Assembly (NCBI GenBank): GCA_020853705.1
Contig: JADYYK010000266.1
Coordinates: 1-54,272, forward strand
DNA: 54,272 bases
Reading direction: 5' to 3'
From: Deltaproteobacteria bacterium
GTDB taxonomy: Bacteria; Myxococcota_A; Polyangia; Haliangiales; JADYYK01
In this document: one piece after another, positions 41,021-51,600 of the stretch
How positions within the stretch are numbered: position 1 is the stretch's first letter
Layout of the letters: every line of letters begins with the position of its first letter
Made by a program: the position numbers and the translations under genes
Notes under the pieces: generated by a model
What the model was told of the DNA's origin: nothing
Database searches by the model: none
The model's input: only the letters and a program-made list of their open reading frames with translations

Positions 41021-43111
41021 CTACGGCCCCGGCTTCCGACTCGGCAGCGGCGCCATCTCCGAGCGGTGCGTCGGTGGCCGCGTCGGTGGCCGCGACGGCG
41101 GCGGCGCCATCTCCGTCATCTGGGTCGGCGGCTCCAGCATCCAGGCCGGATAGCTCAGCCGGTAGCGCTTGCCGCCCAGCGCCGGATCCGGGAACACCAG
41201 CCGCTGCAGCCCCGCGCTGAGCGCCCGTGCCGCCGCCTCGGGCAGCACCGGCGCGTGCAGCACGATCTTCTCGACCTGCCCGATCGGCCCCAGCCACACC
41301 GTCAGCTCGACGTCCGCCGGCGGGCGCACATGCTCCAGCATGAGCGGCTTGGCCTCGACCCAGAAGCGATCGCGCAGCAGCGCGCTGTCGCCCAGCGGCG
41401 CCTCGGGTGGCGGCGCGGCGTCCGGCGGCGGCGCCGCCACGGTCTCGGTCATGTGGCTGCCGCCGCGTGGGCTGCGCGTGCAGCCCGCCAGCGCCAGGCT
41501 GACCGCGAGCGACGCCATCGCGGTGACCCGCCGGGGTCGCGCCACCTGCCGCGGTCGCGCGCGCGCCGCCAGCCGGATCTCGTCGAGCAGCGCGCGCCCG
41601 CGCGCCAGGAAGCGGGTGTCGTCGGCGACCACGCGGCGCCGCAGCCCGGCGCCGAGCTGCGCCCGCTGCGCCTCGCTCAGCCCCAGTGCGGCCACGTCCA
41701 GCGCCTCCTCGAGGTCGCTGCAGCTGTTCAGGTTGACATCGACGATGTACGCCTTGACGCGCTCGCGCAGCGCCGGCGCGTGCTGGAAGAAGTGGCCCAG
41801 CAGCTGGTGCTCGTAGTCGACCTGCATGACCAGGTGATGGATGCCGTCGTGGCGCTCGTCGCCATAGTTGCGCGCGCGGAAGGCCGGGAAGGCGATCTGG
41901 AACGAGGCCTCGGCGCGCGCATCGGCCATGTCATAGTCCCAGCCCCAGTAGTCGCCGCGCAGCCGCCCGGCCCGGCGCAGCTTCTTCTCCAGCGGAGTGC
42001 CGGTGTAGACCTCGGTGCGGCAGAAGTTCATCGGGTTGTCGGGGTGCGCGCGCAGGAAGGCCACGTTGGCGGCCAGATCCTCCAGCGTCGAGTCGGGGTT
42101 CCACAGGAGCAGGTTGAAGCAGGTGTGCAGGTCGAGCCGGTTGACGATGGCCAGCGCGCGCCGGTTGTCGTCCAGCGACTGCCCGCGCCCGAGGCGCGCC
42201 AGCGCCTCCGCAGTACCAGCCTCGATGCCCAGGAAGAGGCGGAACATGCCCAGCGACTTCAGGTACGCGAACAGCTCCTCGTCGACGGTGTCGGGCCGGC
42301 TCTTGACCGCGAAGGCGATGCGCCCGATCCCGCGCCGCTGCCAGGCCCGCTCCAGCGCCTCCACGCGTGCCCGCGTCTCGGCGACGTCGTCGAGGAAGAA
42401 GTTGTCGTCGTGGAAGTTGAAGATGCGCACGCCGCGCCGGTACAGCTCGGCCATCTCATCGGCGATCTGCTCGGGCGCGCGCAGCCGGAGGCGCGGCCCC
42501 CCGGTCACCTTGTGCCAGGCCACGATGGAGCAGAACGCGCAGCCGTGCATGCACCCGCGCGAGCCCAGCAGGTTGGTGATGGGCAGCCCGAGGTAGCTGT
42601 CGAAGGGCTGCTTGCGCGGCGGCGGCGGCAGCACGTCGAGATCGGGCGGCTTGATCGCGGCGTGGTTGCGCAGAAGCTCCCCCCCGCGGCGCCACACCAG
42701 GCCGGGCACCGCGGCGAGGTCACCCAGGCGCTCGCACAGCAGCGGCAAGAGCTCCTCGCCCTCGCCGGTGCCGATGGAGTCCAGCGCTGGCACGTCGGTC
42801 AGGATGCGCTCGGCGTGGAACGCCGCGAAGTGCCCCCCCGCGATGATGTGGCCCGCGAAGCCGAGCTCGCGCGCCCGCGTCGCCAGCGCCGCGAACTCGC
42901 GCGCGCGCAGCGTGAACACCATCGAGAAGCCCGCCACCGCGGCCCCCGAGTCGACCAGCTCGCGCGCCGCACGCTCCAGCTCCTCGGGCGCGTTGAACAC
43001 CACCTGCACCACCTCGTGGCCGCGCGCCTCGAGCGCCGACCACAGGTAGCGAATGGCGAGGTTGTCCTCGAACTCGGCTCCCACCAGGGCGACGCGCATG
43101 GCGTGGCTCAC
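41021..43111 (-). CDS. B12-binding radical SAM protein with lipoprotein/TonB-C-like tail
   Basis: 696 aa. An N-terminal cobalamin-binding-type Rossmann domain (about 1-150; VALVGAEFEDNLAIRYL, GFSMVF, IIAGGHFA) precedes the radical SAM core with Cys187-x3-Cys191-x2-Cys194 in SRGCMHGCAFC and FHDDNFF. The family (BchE/P-methylase-like) modifies carbon skeletons with methyl or other radicals. From about residue 532 a second module appears: a Met, a hydrophobic run and LALAGC (a lipobox), then a Pro/Ala tether and a beta domain ending FPDPALGGKRYRLSYPAW, similar to TonB C-terminal domains. Start GTG 43111 has GGAGG 6 nt upstream. A lipoprotein signal inside a cytoplasmic enzyme is odd. Confidence 0.75.
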   Translation of the reverse strand: MSHAMRVALVGAEFEDNLAIRYLWSALEARGHEVVQVVFNAPEELERAARELVDSGAAVAGFSMVFTLRAREFAALATRARELGFAGHIIAGGHFAAFHAERILTDVPALDSIGTGEGEELLPLLCERLGDLAAVPGLVWRRGGELLRNHAAIKPPDLDVLPPPPRKQPFDSYLGLPITNLLGSRGCMHGCAFCSIVAWHKVTGGPRLRLRAPEQIADEMAELYRRGVRIFNFHDDNFFLDDVAETRARVEALERAWQRRGIGRIAFAVKSRPDTVDEELFAYLKSLGMFRLFLGIEAGTAEALARLGRGQSLDDNRRALAIVNRLDLHTCFNLLLWNPDSTLEDLAANVAFLRAHPDNPMNFCRTEVYTGTPLEKKLRRAGRLRGDYWGWDYDMADARAEASFQIAFPAFRARNYGDERHDGIHHLVMQVDYEHQLLGHFFQHAPALRERVKAYIVDVNLNSCSDLEEALDVAALGLSEAQRAQLGAGLRRRVVADDTRFLARGRALLDEIRLAARARPRQVARPRRVTAMASLAVSLALAGCTRSPRGGSHMTETVAAPPPDAAPPPEAPLGDSALLRDRFWVEAKPLMLEHVRPPADVELTVWLGPIGQVEKIVLHAPVLPEAAARALSAGLQRLVFPDPALGGKRYRLSYPAWMLEPPTQMTEMAPPPSRPPTRPPTHRSEMAPLPSRKPGP

Positions 43112-43200
43112 TCCTTCCCTCCCTGTTCCCAGGGTTCGGAGCCGAGGATGAACCCGGAGCGCTCCGCCGACTTGACCGCGGTCAGGAGGCGCCGCGCCAG

Positions 43201-45048
43201 CTACCTGAGGACGGCCTCGCCCTCGGTGGCCCGGCGTCGCAGCTGCGCGATCAGCTTGAGATTGGTCAGCGCGTCGGCGTGCGTCGGCTTCAGCACCAGG
43301 GCGTCCTTGAACGCGACCTCGGCCGCCTCCAGCCGCCCCATGCGCAGCAGCACCACGCCGGTGGCATAGCGCACGTCGCCGTCATCGGGCGCCAGATCCG
43401 CGGCCACCGCGAGCTGCTCCAGCGCCCGCTCGCGCTGCCCCGACGCCGACAGCACCAGGCCGTAGTTGTAGCGCGCGCTGGCCTTGCTGGGCCGCCGCGC
43501 CACCGCCTTGCCCAGGTACCAGAGCGCGTTCGACAGCTCGCCGCGCTGGTAGTAGATCGCGCCCAGCATGTCGTAGGCGTCGGCGACATACTTCGGGAAG
43601 CGCTGCGCGCGCAGGTAGACCTTCTCGGCACGCTTGATGTCGCCGATCTGGCTGTAGGCCTCGCCGAGCAGGAAGTACGGCCGCGGATCGTTGGGCCGCG
43701 ACTTCAGCGCGCGCTCGTACATCGCGATGGCCTTGTCCATGCGCTGCTTCTGCTTGTAGAGGTCGCCCAGGAACTTCAGCGCCTGGACGTGGTTGGGCTG
43801 CTTGGCGAGCACCGCCTCGTAGGTCGCGATGGCCTCGTCATCACGGCCCACGCGCCGGTACGCCGCCGCCAGATCCAGCCGCGCCAGCACGTCGCCCGGC
43901 TCGAGCTGGAGCAGCTTCTCGAGCTCGCGCACCAGGTCCTCGGTCGACCCCTTGGAGGCGTGCACCAGCACCATCAGGCGGCGCGCCCCGGCGTCCTCGG
44001 GCCGCGCCGCGATCAAGCGCCCGAGCTCGCGCGAGGCGGCATCGATCAGGTTGGCCTCCCACAGGAGCTCGCCGTGCAGCCGGCGCAGGTCGACGTCGTC
44101 GGGCCGGGTGCGGATGGCGCGCTCCACCAGCGCCAGGGTGTCGTCGCCCTCGCGCGCGGCGCGGCTCATGCGCACGAGGCCCCCCAGCGCGGGCGTGCAG
44201 TCGGGCTTGACCTCCAGCGCCCACGACAGCTGCGCGCGCGCCGCCGAGCGCTTGCCCAGCCGCTCGTAGGCCACCGCCAGCAGCCGGTGCGCCTCGGCGA
44301 ACTGCGGCTCGATGAACACCGTGCGCCGCAGGCCCAGCGCCGCGGCGGCGGGGTCCGGCCTGTCACCCAGGCCATGCAGCGCCGCCAGCGCGCGCCCGAA
44401 CAGCGTCAGCGCATAGAAGTCCTTGGCCGCGACCCGCGCCATCCGCGTCGCCACCTCGGCGCCCGGCGCCAGCCCCGCGCGCGCCAGCAGCGGCGCCAGC
44501 GCACGATCCATCACCCGCGAGTAGTCGGCGAACTCGCCGACCGCGATCTCCTCGCCGACGCGCTGCACCTGCTGCCCCGACACGTCATACAGGCGCATGG
44601 TCAGCTCGAAGGTCCAGCTCGGACGTCGCACACTGCCGGCGAAGACCCAGCGCGCACCCTGCGCGTGCGCGACCTCGAGCGCCAGCCCGAGCTCGTCGTC
44701 GCTGCTCGCGGGCGGCGCCAGCTTGGCGGGCAGCACGTCGGCGGGCAGCGCGCGTCGCACGCCGGGATGGGCGTCCAGCTTGTCGGCCAGCACCGCGGGC
44801 ATGCCCGCGCTCATCCAGCCGAGGCCCAGCACACCGGAGTGATTGCTGAACGGCAGCACCGCGAAGCCATCCGGCGGCAGCGCGGGCAGCGCGGGCATCT
44901 CGTGCCCGCTGGCGGCGATGTCGAGCATCTCTGGCGCCGGACCCGGCGTCGGCGCGGGCTCCGCCCCGGCCACCCCCAGCGCCGCACACGCCAGCGCCCA
45001 GCACCCGGTCCACCAGGGAAATTTGCCAACTCGTCCGTACACGCCCAT
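43201..45048 (-). CDS. Exported TPR-repeat protein
   Basis: 615 aa. Signal peptide (about 1-29, ending GVAGA-EPA). An N-terminal domain of about 170 aa (FAVLPFSNHSGVLGLGWMSAGM, WVFAGSVRR, YDVSGQQVQRVGEE) resembles the FlgO/TolB-type periplasmic helper seen in front of TPR arrays. From about 200 onward at least nine TPR units run to near the C-terminus, for instance AEAHRLLAVAYERLGKRSAA and PRPYFLLGEAYSQIGDIKRA, with the usual spacing of 34. TPR arrays bind protein partners, so it may scaffold an envelope complex. ATG 45048 is 12 bp from the divergent PBP start; no ribosome site is seen, but TATAGC lies 5 nt upstream. Confidence 0.85.
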   Translation of the reverse strand: MGVYGRVGKFPWWTGCWALACAALGVAGAEPAPTPGPAPEMLDIAASGHEMPALPALPPDGFAVLPFSNHSGVLGLGWMSAGMPAVLADKLDAHPGVRRALPADVLPAKLAPPASSDDELGLALEVAHAQGARWVFAGSVRRPSWTFELTMRLYDVSGQQVQRVGEEIAVGEFADYSRVMDRALAPLLARAGLAPGAEVATRMARVAAKDFYALTLFGRALAALHGLGDRPDPAAAALGLRRTVFIEPQFAEAHRLLAVAYERLGKRSAARAQLSWALEVKPDCTPALGGLVRMSRAAREGDDTLALVERAIRTRPDDVDLRRLHGELLWEANLIDAASRELGRLIAARPEDAGARRLMVLVHASKGSTEDLVRELEKLLQLEPGDVLARLDLAAAYRRVGRDDEAIATYEAVLAKQPNHVQALKFLGDLYKQKQRMDKAIAMYERALKSRPNDPRPYFLLGEAYSQIGDIKRAEKVYLRAQRFPKYVADAYDMLGAIYYQRGELSNALWYLGKAVARRPSKASARYNYGLVLSASGQRERALEQLAVAADLAPDDGDVRYATGVVLLRMGRLEAAEVAFKDALVLKPTHADALTNLKLIAQLRRRATEGEAVLR

Positions 45049-45052
45049 AAGT

Positions 45053-45061
45053 AGCTATAAG
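45053..45061. promoter_or_regulatory. Overlapping divergent -10 elements
   Basis: The 9 bp AGCTATAAG give TATAAG on the plus strand (45056-45061) and TATAGC on the minus strand (45059-45054), sharing TATA. They lie in the 12-bp gap between the divergent start codons of the TPR gene (45048) and the PBP gene (45061). Two separate promoters cannot fit there, so one shared symmetric -10 driving both directions is the simplest reading. No convincing -35 on either side. Confidence 0.4.
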
Positions 45062-47847
45062 TGTGGCCAGCCGTGGGCGGGGCGCAAGAATTCGACGAAA
45101 AATCGGCTGAGATCAAGCCGGAGCCTGCGGCTGCCCGGACCTCGACCGCGGAAGGCGGCACGACGCAGCGCAGCGAGACGGCCAGGCCCACACCCACCGC
45201 ACCACCTACCCCGGCGCGCCGCCTGGCTGGCCCCCGCCGGCGCCGCCGACGCAGCCTGTCACGGCTCTCGATCTTGCGCCTGCTAGGCCTTTGCGCCCTC
45301 ATCGGCCTACACCTCGGCGTGGCGGTGATCTACTGGACCATCACGACGCTCGCGCGTGATCTGCCGCGCGATCTGACCGAGCTGCGGGTGTACCGCCCCG
45401 AGCGCGCCACCCAGCTGTTCTCGTCGGACGGCGAGAAGATCGGCGAGTTCTTCCTGCAGCGCCGCAAGGTGGTGCCGCTGGAGCGCATCCCGCTGCACGT
45501 GCAGCAGGCCTTCCTGGCCGCCGAGGACGGTCGCTTCTACCAGCACCCCGGCTTCGACATCTTCGGCATCGCGCGCGCCGGCTGGGCCAACCTGCGCGGC
45601 GGCGGCACCCGGCAGGGCGCCTCCACCATCACGCAGCAGGTCGCGCGCATGCTGCTCTTGTCCAACCGCCGCACGGTGGAGCGCAAGATCAAGGAGATCA
45701 TCCTCGCCGTGCGCATCGAGCGCGAGGTGCCCAAGCGCCACGTGCTCGAGATCTACCTGAACCACGTGTACCTCGGCCACGGCGCCTACGGCGTGCAGGC
45801 CGCCGCCGAGGTCTACTTCGCCAAGGACGTCGAGCACGTCACGGTGGCCGAGGCGGCCATCCTGGCCGGCTTGCCCAAGGCGCCGTCCGATGACTCGCCG
45901 TTCTCGCACCCCGAGCGCGCGCGCGTGCGCCAGCTCTACGTGCTCGGGCGCATGCACGACCTCGGCATGCTGTCCTCGGTCAAGCTCAGCGAGTCACGCG
46001 CCGAGCCGATCGCGGTGGTGTCGCGCGAGATCCCGCTGGCGCAGGTGTCAGCGCCCTACTTCGTCGAGCACGTCCGCAAGCTGCTGGTGGCCGAGTATGG
46101 CGACGCCCGCGTGCTCGAGGGCGGCCTGCGCGTCTACACCACGCTGTCGATGACCTCGCAGCGCGCCGCCGAGAACGCCGTGCGCTGGGGCCTCGAGGAG
46201 CTCGATCGCCGGCTGCCCTTCCGCGGCCCGGTCGGCCACCTCGACGCCGCCGCCCTGGTCGCCTTCACCGGCGCCGCGCCGCAGCGCCTGCTCGCGCCGG
46301 CGCCGACACCCGGGGCCGCCCCGCTGATGCAGCCGCTGGAGCGCCCCGAGCCGCTCGACAGCGACCTCGTCGCCGCCGCCGTCACCCGCATCACCGAGGC
46401 CGAGATCACGGTGGCCGTCGGCACCATCAGCGCCACCGTGACACCGACCGATCTCACCCGCTTGAAGCGCTGGCGCTCCGATGCGGTCCCCGCGGCGTCC
46501 ACGACACCCACGACACCCGCCAGCCCCGCGACCGCCGGCAAGCCCGCGAGCAGGCCCCGCAGCCCGAGCCCGCCGCCCGCGCGCCTGGCCATCGGCGACG
46601 TGGTCACCGTGCGCCTCGCCCGCGAGCAGCCGCCCGAGTCGCGCCGCCCGCCCAAGCGCGGCAAGCGGCCCGCCCCCAACGCCCCACCGCCCGCCGCGCC
46701 GCGCTGGCTGGCCGCCGTGTCACAGACCCCCGACGTGCAGGCCGCGCTTCTCGCGATGGACCCGCACACCGGCGAGGTGCGCGCCATGGTCGGCGGCTAT
46801 GACTATGCCGAGTCCCAGTTCAACCGCGCCACCCAGGCGCACCGCCAGGCCGGCTCGTCGATCAAGCCGCTGATCTACGCCGCCGCCATCGACTCGGGCA
46901 AGTACCACCAGCTCTCACTGGTGCTCGACGCTCCGGTGCGGGTGCCGACCGCGGGTGGGATCTGGGCGCCGCAGAACTACAAGCCCGAGTACCTCGGCCT
47001 GCTGACGCTGCGCACCGCGCTGGCCAAGTCGATCAACACCATCTCGGTGCGCCTGGTCGCCGCGCTCGGTGTCGACGACACCATCACCATGTTCAAGCGT
47101 CTCGGCCTCGGGCGCCCCGGCGATCCCGCCATCCCGCGCCACCCGTCCATCGCGGTCGGCACGCCCGACGTCACCCTGAGCGAGATGGCCACCGCCTATG
47201 CGACCTTCCCGTCCGGCGGCCTGCGCGTCGAGCCGCGCGTCATCACCCGCATCGTCGGCGACGACGGCGAGCTGCCGCTCCCCGCGTCCTGGCCCCGCGC
47301 CCCCACCGAGGCCGAGCGCATCCTCGGCGCCGACACCGCCTATGTGATGGTCGACCTCATGCAAGGCGTGGTCGAGAGCGGCACCGCCAGGCGCGCGCAG
47401 GCGCTGGGGCGTCCCGCGGCGGGCAAGACCGGCACGTCGACCGGCTACCGCGACGCCTGGTTCCTCGGCTACACCACCGACCTCCTGGCCGGCGTCTGGG
47501 TCGGCCGCGACAACTTCACCCCCATCGGCGGCGAGTCGACCGGCGGCGCCACCGCGCTGCCGATCTGGCTGCGCTTCATGCAGGTCGCGCACCCACCCAC
47601 CCCGGTGCAGAACTTCCCGCTGCCGCCCGGCGTCCTGGTGGTACGCGCGTCCGAGCTCACGGGGCTGCCCGCGGAGCCCGGCGCGCCCGGCTCGCGCCTG
47701 GTCGCGTTCAAGCGCGGCACCCTGCCCCGCGCCTTCGGCGGTGGCCGCCCCGCGCCCCTGCTGCGCCCCACCCCAGCGCCCTCCCGCCAGCCCGTCGCCC
47801 CTGGCCTGCCCGCCAGCGACCCCGACCAGGAAAACCCGCCTGACTGA
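45061..47847 (+). CDS. Class A penicillin-binding protein (PBP1-type)
   Basis: 928 aa bifunctional peptidoglycan synthase. Order: Pro/Thr/Arg-rich cytoplasmic tail (about 1-66), membrane helix (about 68-95), GT51 glycosyltransferase with catalytic Glu155 in EDGRFYQHPG and GASTITQQ, a long linker with a low-complexity Pro/Arg insertion (about 480-560), and a transpeptidase with Ser599-S-I-Lys602, SIN near 657 and KTG near 790. All catalytic motifs are intact. The C-terminus is a Pro-rich tail. The start is uncertain: GTG 45061 lies against the -10-like element, GTG 45073 fits a near-leaderless transcript. Divergent from the TPR gene. Confidence 0.95.
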   Translation: MWPAVGGAQEFDEKSAEIKPEPAAARTSTAEGGTTQRSETARPTPTAPPTPARRLAGPRRRRRRSLSRLSILRLLGLCALIGLHLGVAVIYWTITTLARDLPRDLTELRVYRPERATQLFSSDGEKIGEFFLQRRKVVPLERIPLHVQQAFLAAEDGRFYQHPGFDIFGIARAGWANLRGGGTRQGASTITQQVARMLLLSNRRTVERKIKEIILAVRIEREVPKRHVLEIYLNHVYLGHGAYGVQAAAEVYFAKDVEHVTVAEAAILAGLPKAPSDDSPFSHPERARVRQLYVLGRMHDLGMLSSVKLSESRAEPIAVVSREIPLAQVSAPYFVEHVRKLLVAEYGDARVLEGGLRVYTTLSMTSQRAAENAVRWGLEELDRRLPFRGPVGHLDAAALVAFTGAAPQRLLAPAPTPGAAPLMQPLERPEPLDSDLVAAAVTRITEAEITVAVGTISATVTPTDLTRLKRWRSDAVPAASTTPTTPASPATAGKPASRPRSPSPPPARLAIGDVVTVRLAREQPPESRRPPKRGKRPAPNAPPPAAPRWLAAVSQTPDVQAALLAMDPHTGEVRAMVGGYDYAESQFNRATQAHRQAGSSIKPLIYAAAIDSGKYHQLSLVLDAPVRVPTAGGIWAPQNYKPEYLGLLTLRTALAKSINTISVRLVAALGVDDTITMFKRLGLGRPGDPAIPRHPSIAVGTPDVTLSEMATAYATFPSGGLRVEPRVITRIVGDDGELPLPASWPRAPTEAERILGADTAYVMVDLMQGVVESGTARRAQALGRPAAGKTGTSTGYRDAWFLGYTTDLLAGVWVGRDNFTPIGGESTGGATALPIWLRFMQVAHPPTPVQNFPLPPGVLVVRASELTGLPAEPGAPGSRLVAFKRGTLPRAFGGGRPAPLLRPTPAPSRQPVAPGLPASDPDQENPPD

Positions 47848-47952
47848 GCTTCACTGTAGCGAGCGTGAGCGTGCCCACACCCGTTACCGCGATCGATTCG
47901 AACTACCTGAAATAGCGCCGATTTTGGCTTTCTCCCGTAACAGTCGAGCGGC

Positions 47953-47958
47953 TAAAAT
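47953..47958 (+). promoter_or_regulatory. Candidate -10 element for the PEGA kinase gene
   Basis: TAAAAT lies 9 nt before ATG 47968, inside the only clearly AT-richer intergenic stretch in this part (47900-47960). There is no clear -35 at the right distance and no Shine-Dalgarno site. Confidence 0.4.
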
Positions 47959-47967
47959 CAAGCTCGG

Positions 47968-49722
<1,755 letters not shown>

Positions 49723-49731
49723 AGGAGACGC

Positions 49732-50787
49732 ATGCTGGCTCCGCGCTCGCGCAAAGTCTGGCTCGGCCCGCTGCTGCTCGCCGTGGCGCTGGGCGGCCCC
49801 GCGGCCGCCGACGCTGACCCGACCGGTGCGGGCGGCAAGTCCTACGTGTTCCGCTTCGCCACCGTGGCCCCCGACGGCAGCGAGTGGGCCAAGTCGTTCA
49901 AGGCCATGAACAAGGAGCTCGAGGCCGCGACCCACGGCCGCCTCAAGGTGAAGATCTACTACGGCGCCATCGCCGGCGGCGAGCTCGAGTCCTGGAAGCG
50001 GCTGCAGCGCGGCCAGGTCGACGGCGTGCTCTCGGGCGGCATGCTGTGCGAGCGCGTGATGCCGTCGATGAAGGTGCTGCGCATCCCCGGCCTGTTCCAG
50101 AGCCGCGAGGAGTCGTTCTACGTCACCCACGAGCTCGAGGAGACCCTGGCCGCCGAGGCCCAGCAGGCCGGCCTGGTCCTGATGGGCACCTCGGGCGTCG
50201 GCCCCGACATCATCTTCTCCAGCAAGCCGCTGCGCACGCTGGAGGAGATCAAGCAGGCGCGCCTGTGGGCCTGGGATCTCGACGTCACCGCCAGCGCGGT
50301 CAAGAAGGAGATGGGCTGGAACACCGTGCCCACCCGGCTGGAGGACGCCGCGCGCGCCTTCGACGACGGCAAGCTCGACGGCTTCTACGCCATCCCGTCG
50401 GCGGCCCTGGTCTTCCAGTGGTACACCCAGGTGCGCTACATCCTGGATCTGCGCGGCGGCTACCTGGTCGGCTGCACCGTGGTCTCGAGCCGCGCCTTCG
50501 ACGCCCTGCCGCTCGATCTACAGAAGGCGCTGCGCCTGGCGCAGAACGGCCTGGTGCACCGCTTCGAGAACCTCAACCGCCGGCTCGACAAGAAGCTGCT
50601 CGGCGGCCTGTTCCAGCGCCAGGGCTTGCAGATCATGCAGGCCTCCGAGACCACGCGCGCCGAGTACTTCGCCGCCGCCCGCGCCGCGCGCGAGCGCCTG
50701 GGCAGCAAGCTGGTGTCGCGCGAGCTGATGGAGCGCGTCATCAAGCTGCTGGCCGACTACCGCGCCGAGCACGCACCCGAACCTTGA
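49732..50787 (+). CDS. TRAP-type (DctP-like) periplasmic binding protein, orphan
   Basis: 351 aa. Signal peptide ends around AAADA. YVFRFATVAPDGSEWAKSFKAMNKEL and GRLKVKIYYG near the start, GQVDGVLSGG and later RLWAWDLDVTAS match DctP-family solute receptors of TRAP transporters, including the conserved ligand-binding Arg position (ARLWAWD). No DctQ or DctM membrane subunit is in the window, so transport partners are elsewhere or the protein is a signal receptor. GAAGGAG lies 4 nt before the ATG. The 9-nt gap to the PEGA kinase gene implies co-transcription. Confidence 0.85.
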   Translation: MLAPRSRKVWLGPLLLAVALGGPAAADADPTGAGGKSYVFRFATVAPDGSEWAKSFKAMNKELEAATHGRLKVKIYYGAIAGGELESWKRLQRGQVDGVLSGGMLCERVMPSMKVLRIPGLFQSREESFYVTHELEETLAAEAQQAGLVLMGTSGVGPDIIFSSKPLRTLEEIKQARLWAWDLDVTASAVKKEMGWNTVPTRLEDAARAFDDGKLDGFYAIPSAALVFQWYTQVRYILDLRGGYLVGCTVVSSRAFDALPLDLQKALRLAQNGLVHRFENLNRRLDKKLLGGLFQRQGLQIMQASETTRAEYFAAARAARERLGSKLVSRELMERVIKLLADYRAEHAPEP

Positions 50788-50848
50788 ACCAGGCCACGAC
50801 CCGGCCGCCGAGCGTGACCGGCGCCACCCCCGGCCAGGGCCGGTCTGC

Positions 50849-50854
50849 TACACT
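50849..50854 (+). promoter_or_regulatory. Candidate -10 element before a near-leaderless GTG
   Basis: TACACT sits 7 nt before the GTG at 50862 and there is no Shine-Dalgarno site. The same hexamer precedes the 8428 lipoprotein gene at about the same distance. No clear -35 is visible. Confidence 0.35.
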
Positions 50855-50861
50855 GCGCGGC

Positions 50862-51413
50862 GTGCGATTGACGATCTTTGGCCTGCTGGTGAGCCTGTGC
50901 GCTGTCCTCCTGCTGCCCGGCTGTGGTGACGACGACGAACCCGAGGTCATCGTCGAGCCCACGCTGGAGAGCATCCAGAGCAACGTCTTCGCCAAGAGCT
51001 GCGTGTTCTCGTCGTGCCACACCGACACCAAGCGGCACTCGGCGATGGACGGCGCCATCATGAGCATGCTGACCATGACCGAGTCGTGTGACTCCCTGGT
51101 CAACGTCGCGTCCAGGCGCGTGCCCGGCAAGTTCCGCATGATCCCGGGCGATCCGGCCAACAGCTACATGGTGGCCAAGCTGAACAACATGATCGATCCG
51201 GTCGATCGCGCCGCCGTCGATGACACCACCGGGGCCGGGCGCGCCATGCCCTGGAGCAACGCGCCGCTCGACATGCCGCTGCTCATCAGTGTGCAGAAGC
51301 GCGAGGCCATCGCCGAGTGGATCCGCCAGGGCGCCCCGGGCTGCACGAGCGGCGACGCCGGTCTGGATGGCGGCGCGGGCGACGCCGGCATCGCCGATGC
51401 CGCCATCGACTGA
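50862..51413 (+). CDS. Putative lipoprotein with cytochrome-like Cys motif
   Basis: 183 aa from GTG 50862. Lipobox LLPGC after a Leu-rich stretch. The mature part has SCVFSSCH (C-x4-C-H rather than the usual heme C-x2-C-H) and later a Met (MIPGDPANSYMVAKL, MPWSNAPLD), as in a group of myxobacterial lipoproteins that look like degenerate cytochrome c domains. Ends in an Asp/Gly/Ala tail. Heme binding is doubtful given the spacing. The following gap to 51601 holds a promoter. Confidence 0.65.
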   Translation: MRLTIFGLLVSLCAVLLLPGCGDDDEPEVIVEPTLESIQSNVFAKSCVFSSCHTDTKRHSAMDGAIMSMLTMTESCDSLVNVASRRVPGKFRMIPGDPANSYMVAKLNNMIDPVDRAAVDDTTGAGRAMPWSNAPLDMPLLISVQKREAIAEWIRQGAPGCTSGDAGLDGGAGDAGIADAAID

Positions 51414-51497
51414 GGTCGCCTGACACCCGCGTAAAAGTTGCACGACGAAATTCAACCGGAGCGCCCACTTGCGGTACCAACACACATGGTGCCAAGC

Positions 51498-51527
51498 TTG
51501 ACGAGCCGGCCGGACCGCTAGCATAAT
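51498..51527 (+). promoter_or_regulatory. Candidate sigma70 promoter for the ExbB-ExbD-ExbD operon
   Basis: TTGACG (51498-51503) and CATAAT (51522-51527) are 18 bp apart. A 7-bp inverted repeat (GGTACCA at 51473-51479, TGGTGCC at 51487-51493) lies directly upstream and could be an operator. The resulting leader would be about 65 nt with AGGACCAAGAGACG before the ATG. The rest of 51414-51600 shows nothing else. Confidence 0.6.
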
Positions 51528-51600
51528 CGCGGCGCTGGCCTAACCTGACGCGGCGCGCTGCACCCACCTGGGATCGAGCGAGAGCGAGGACCAAGAGACG

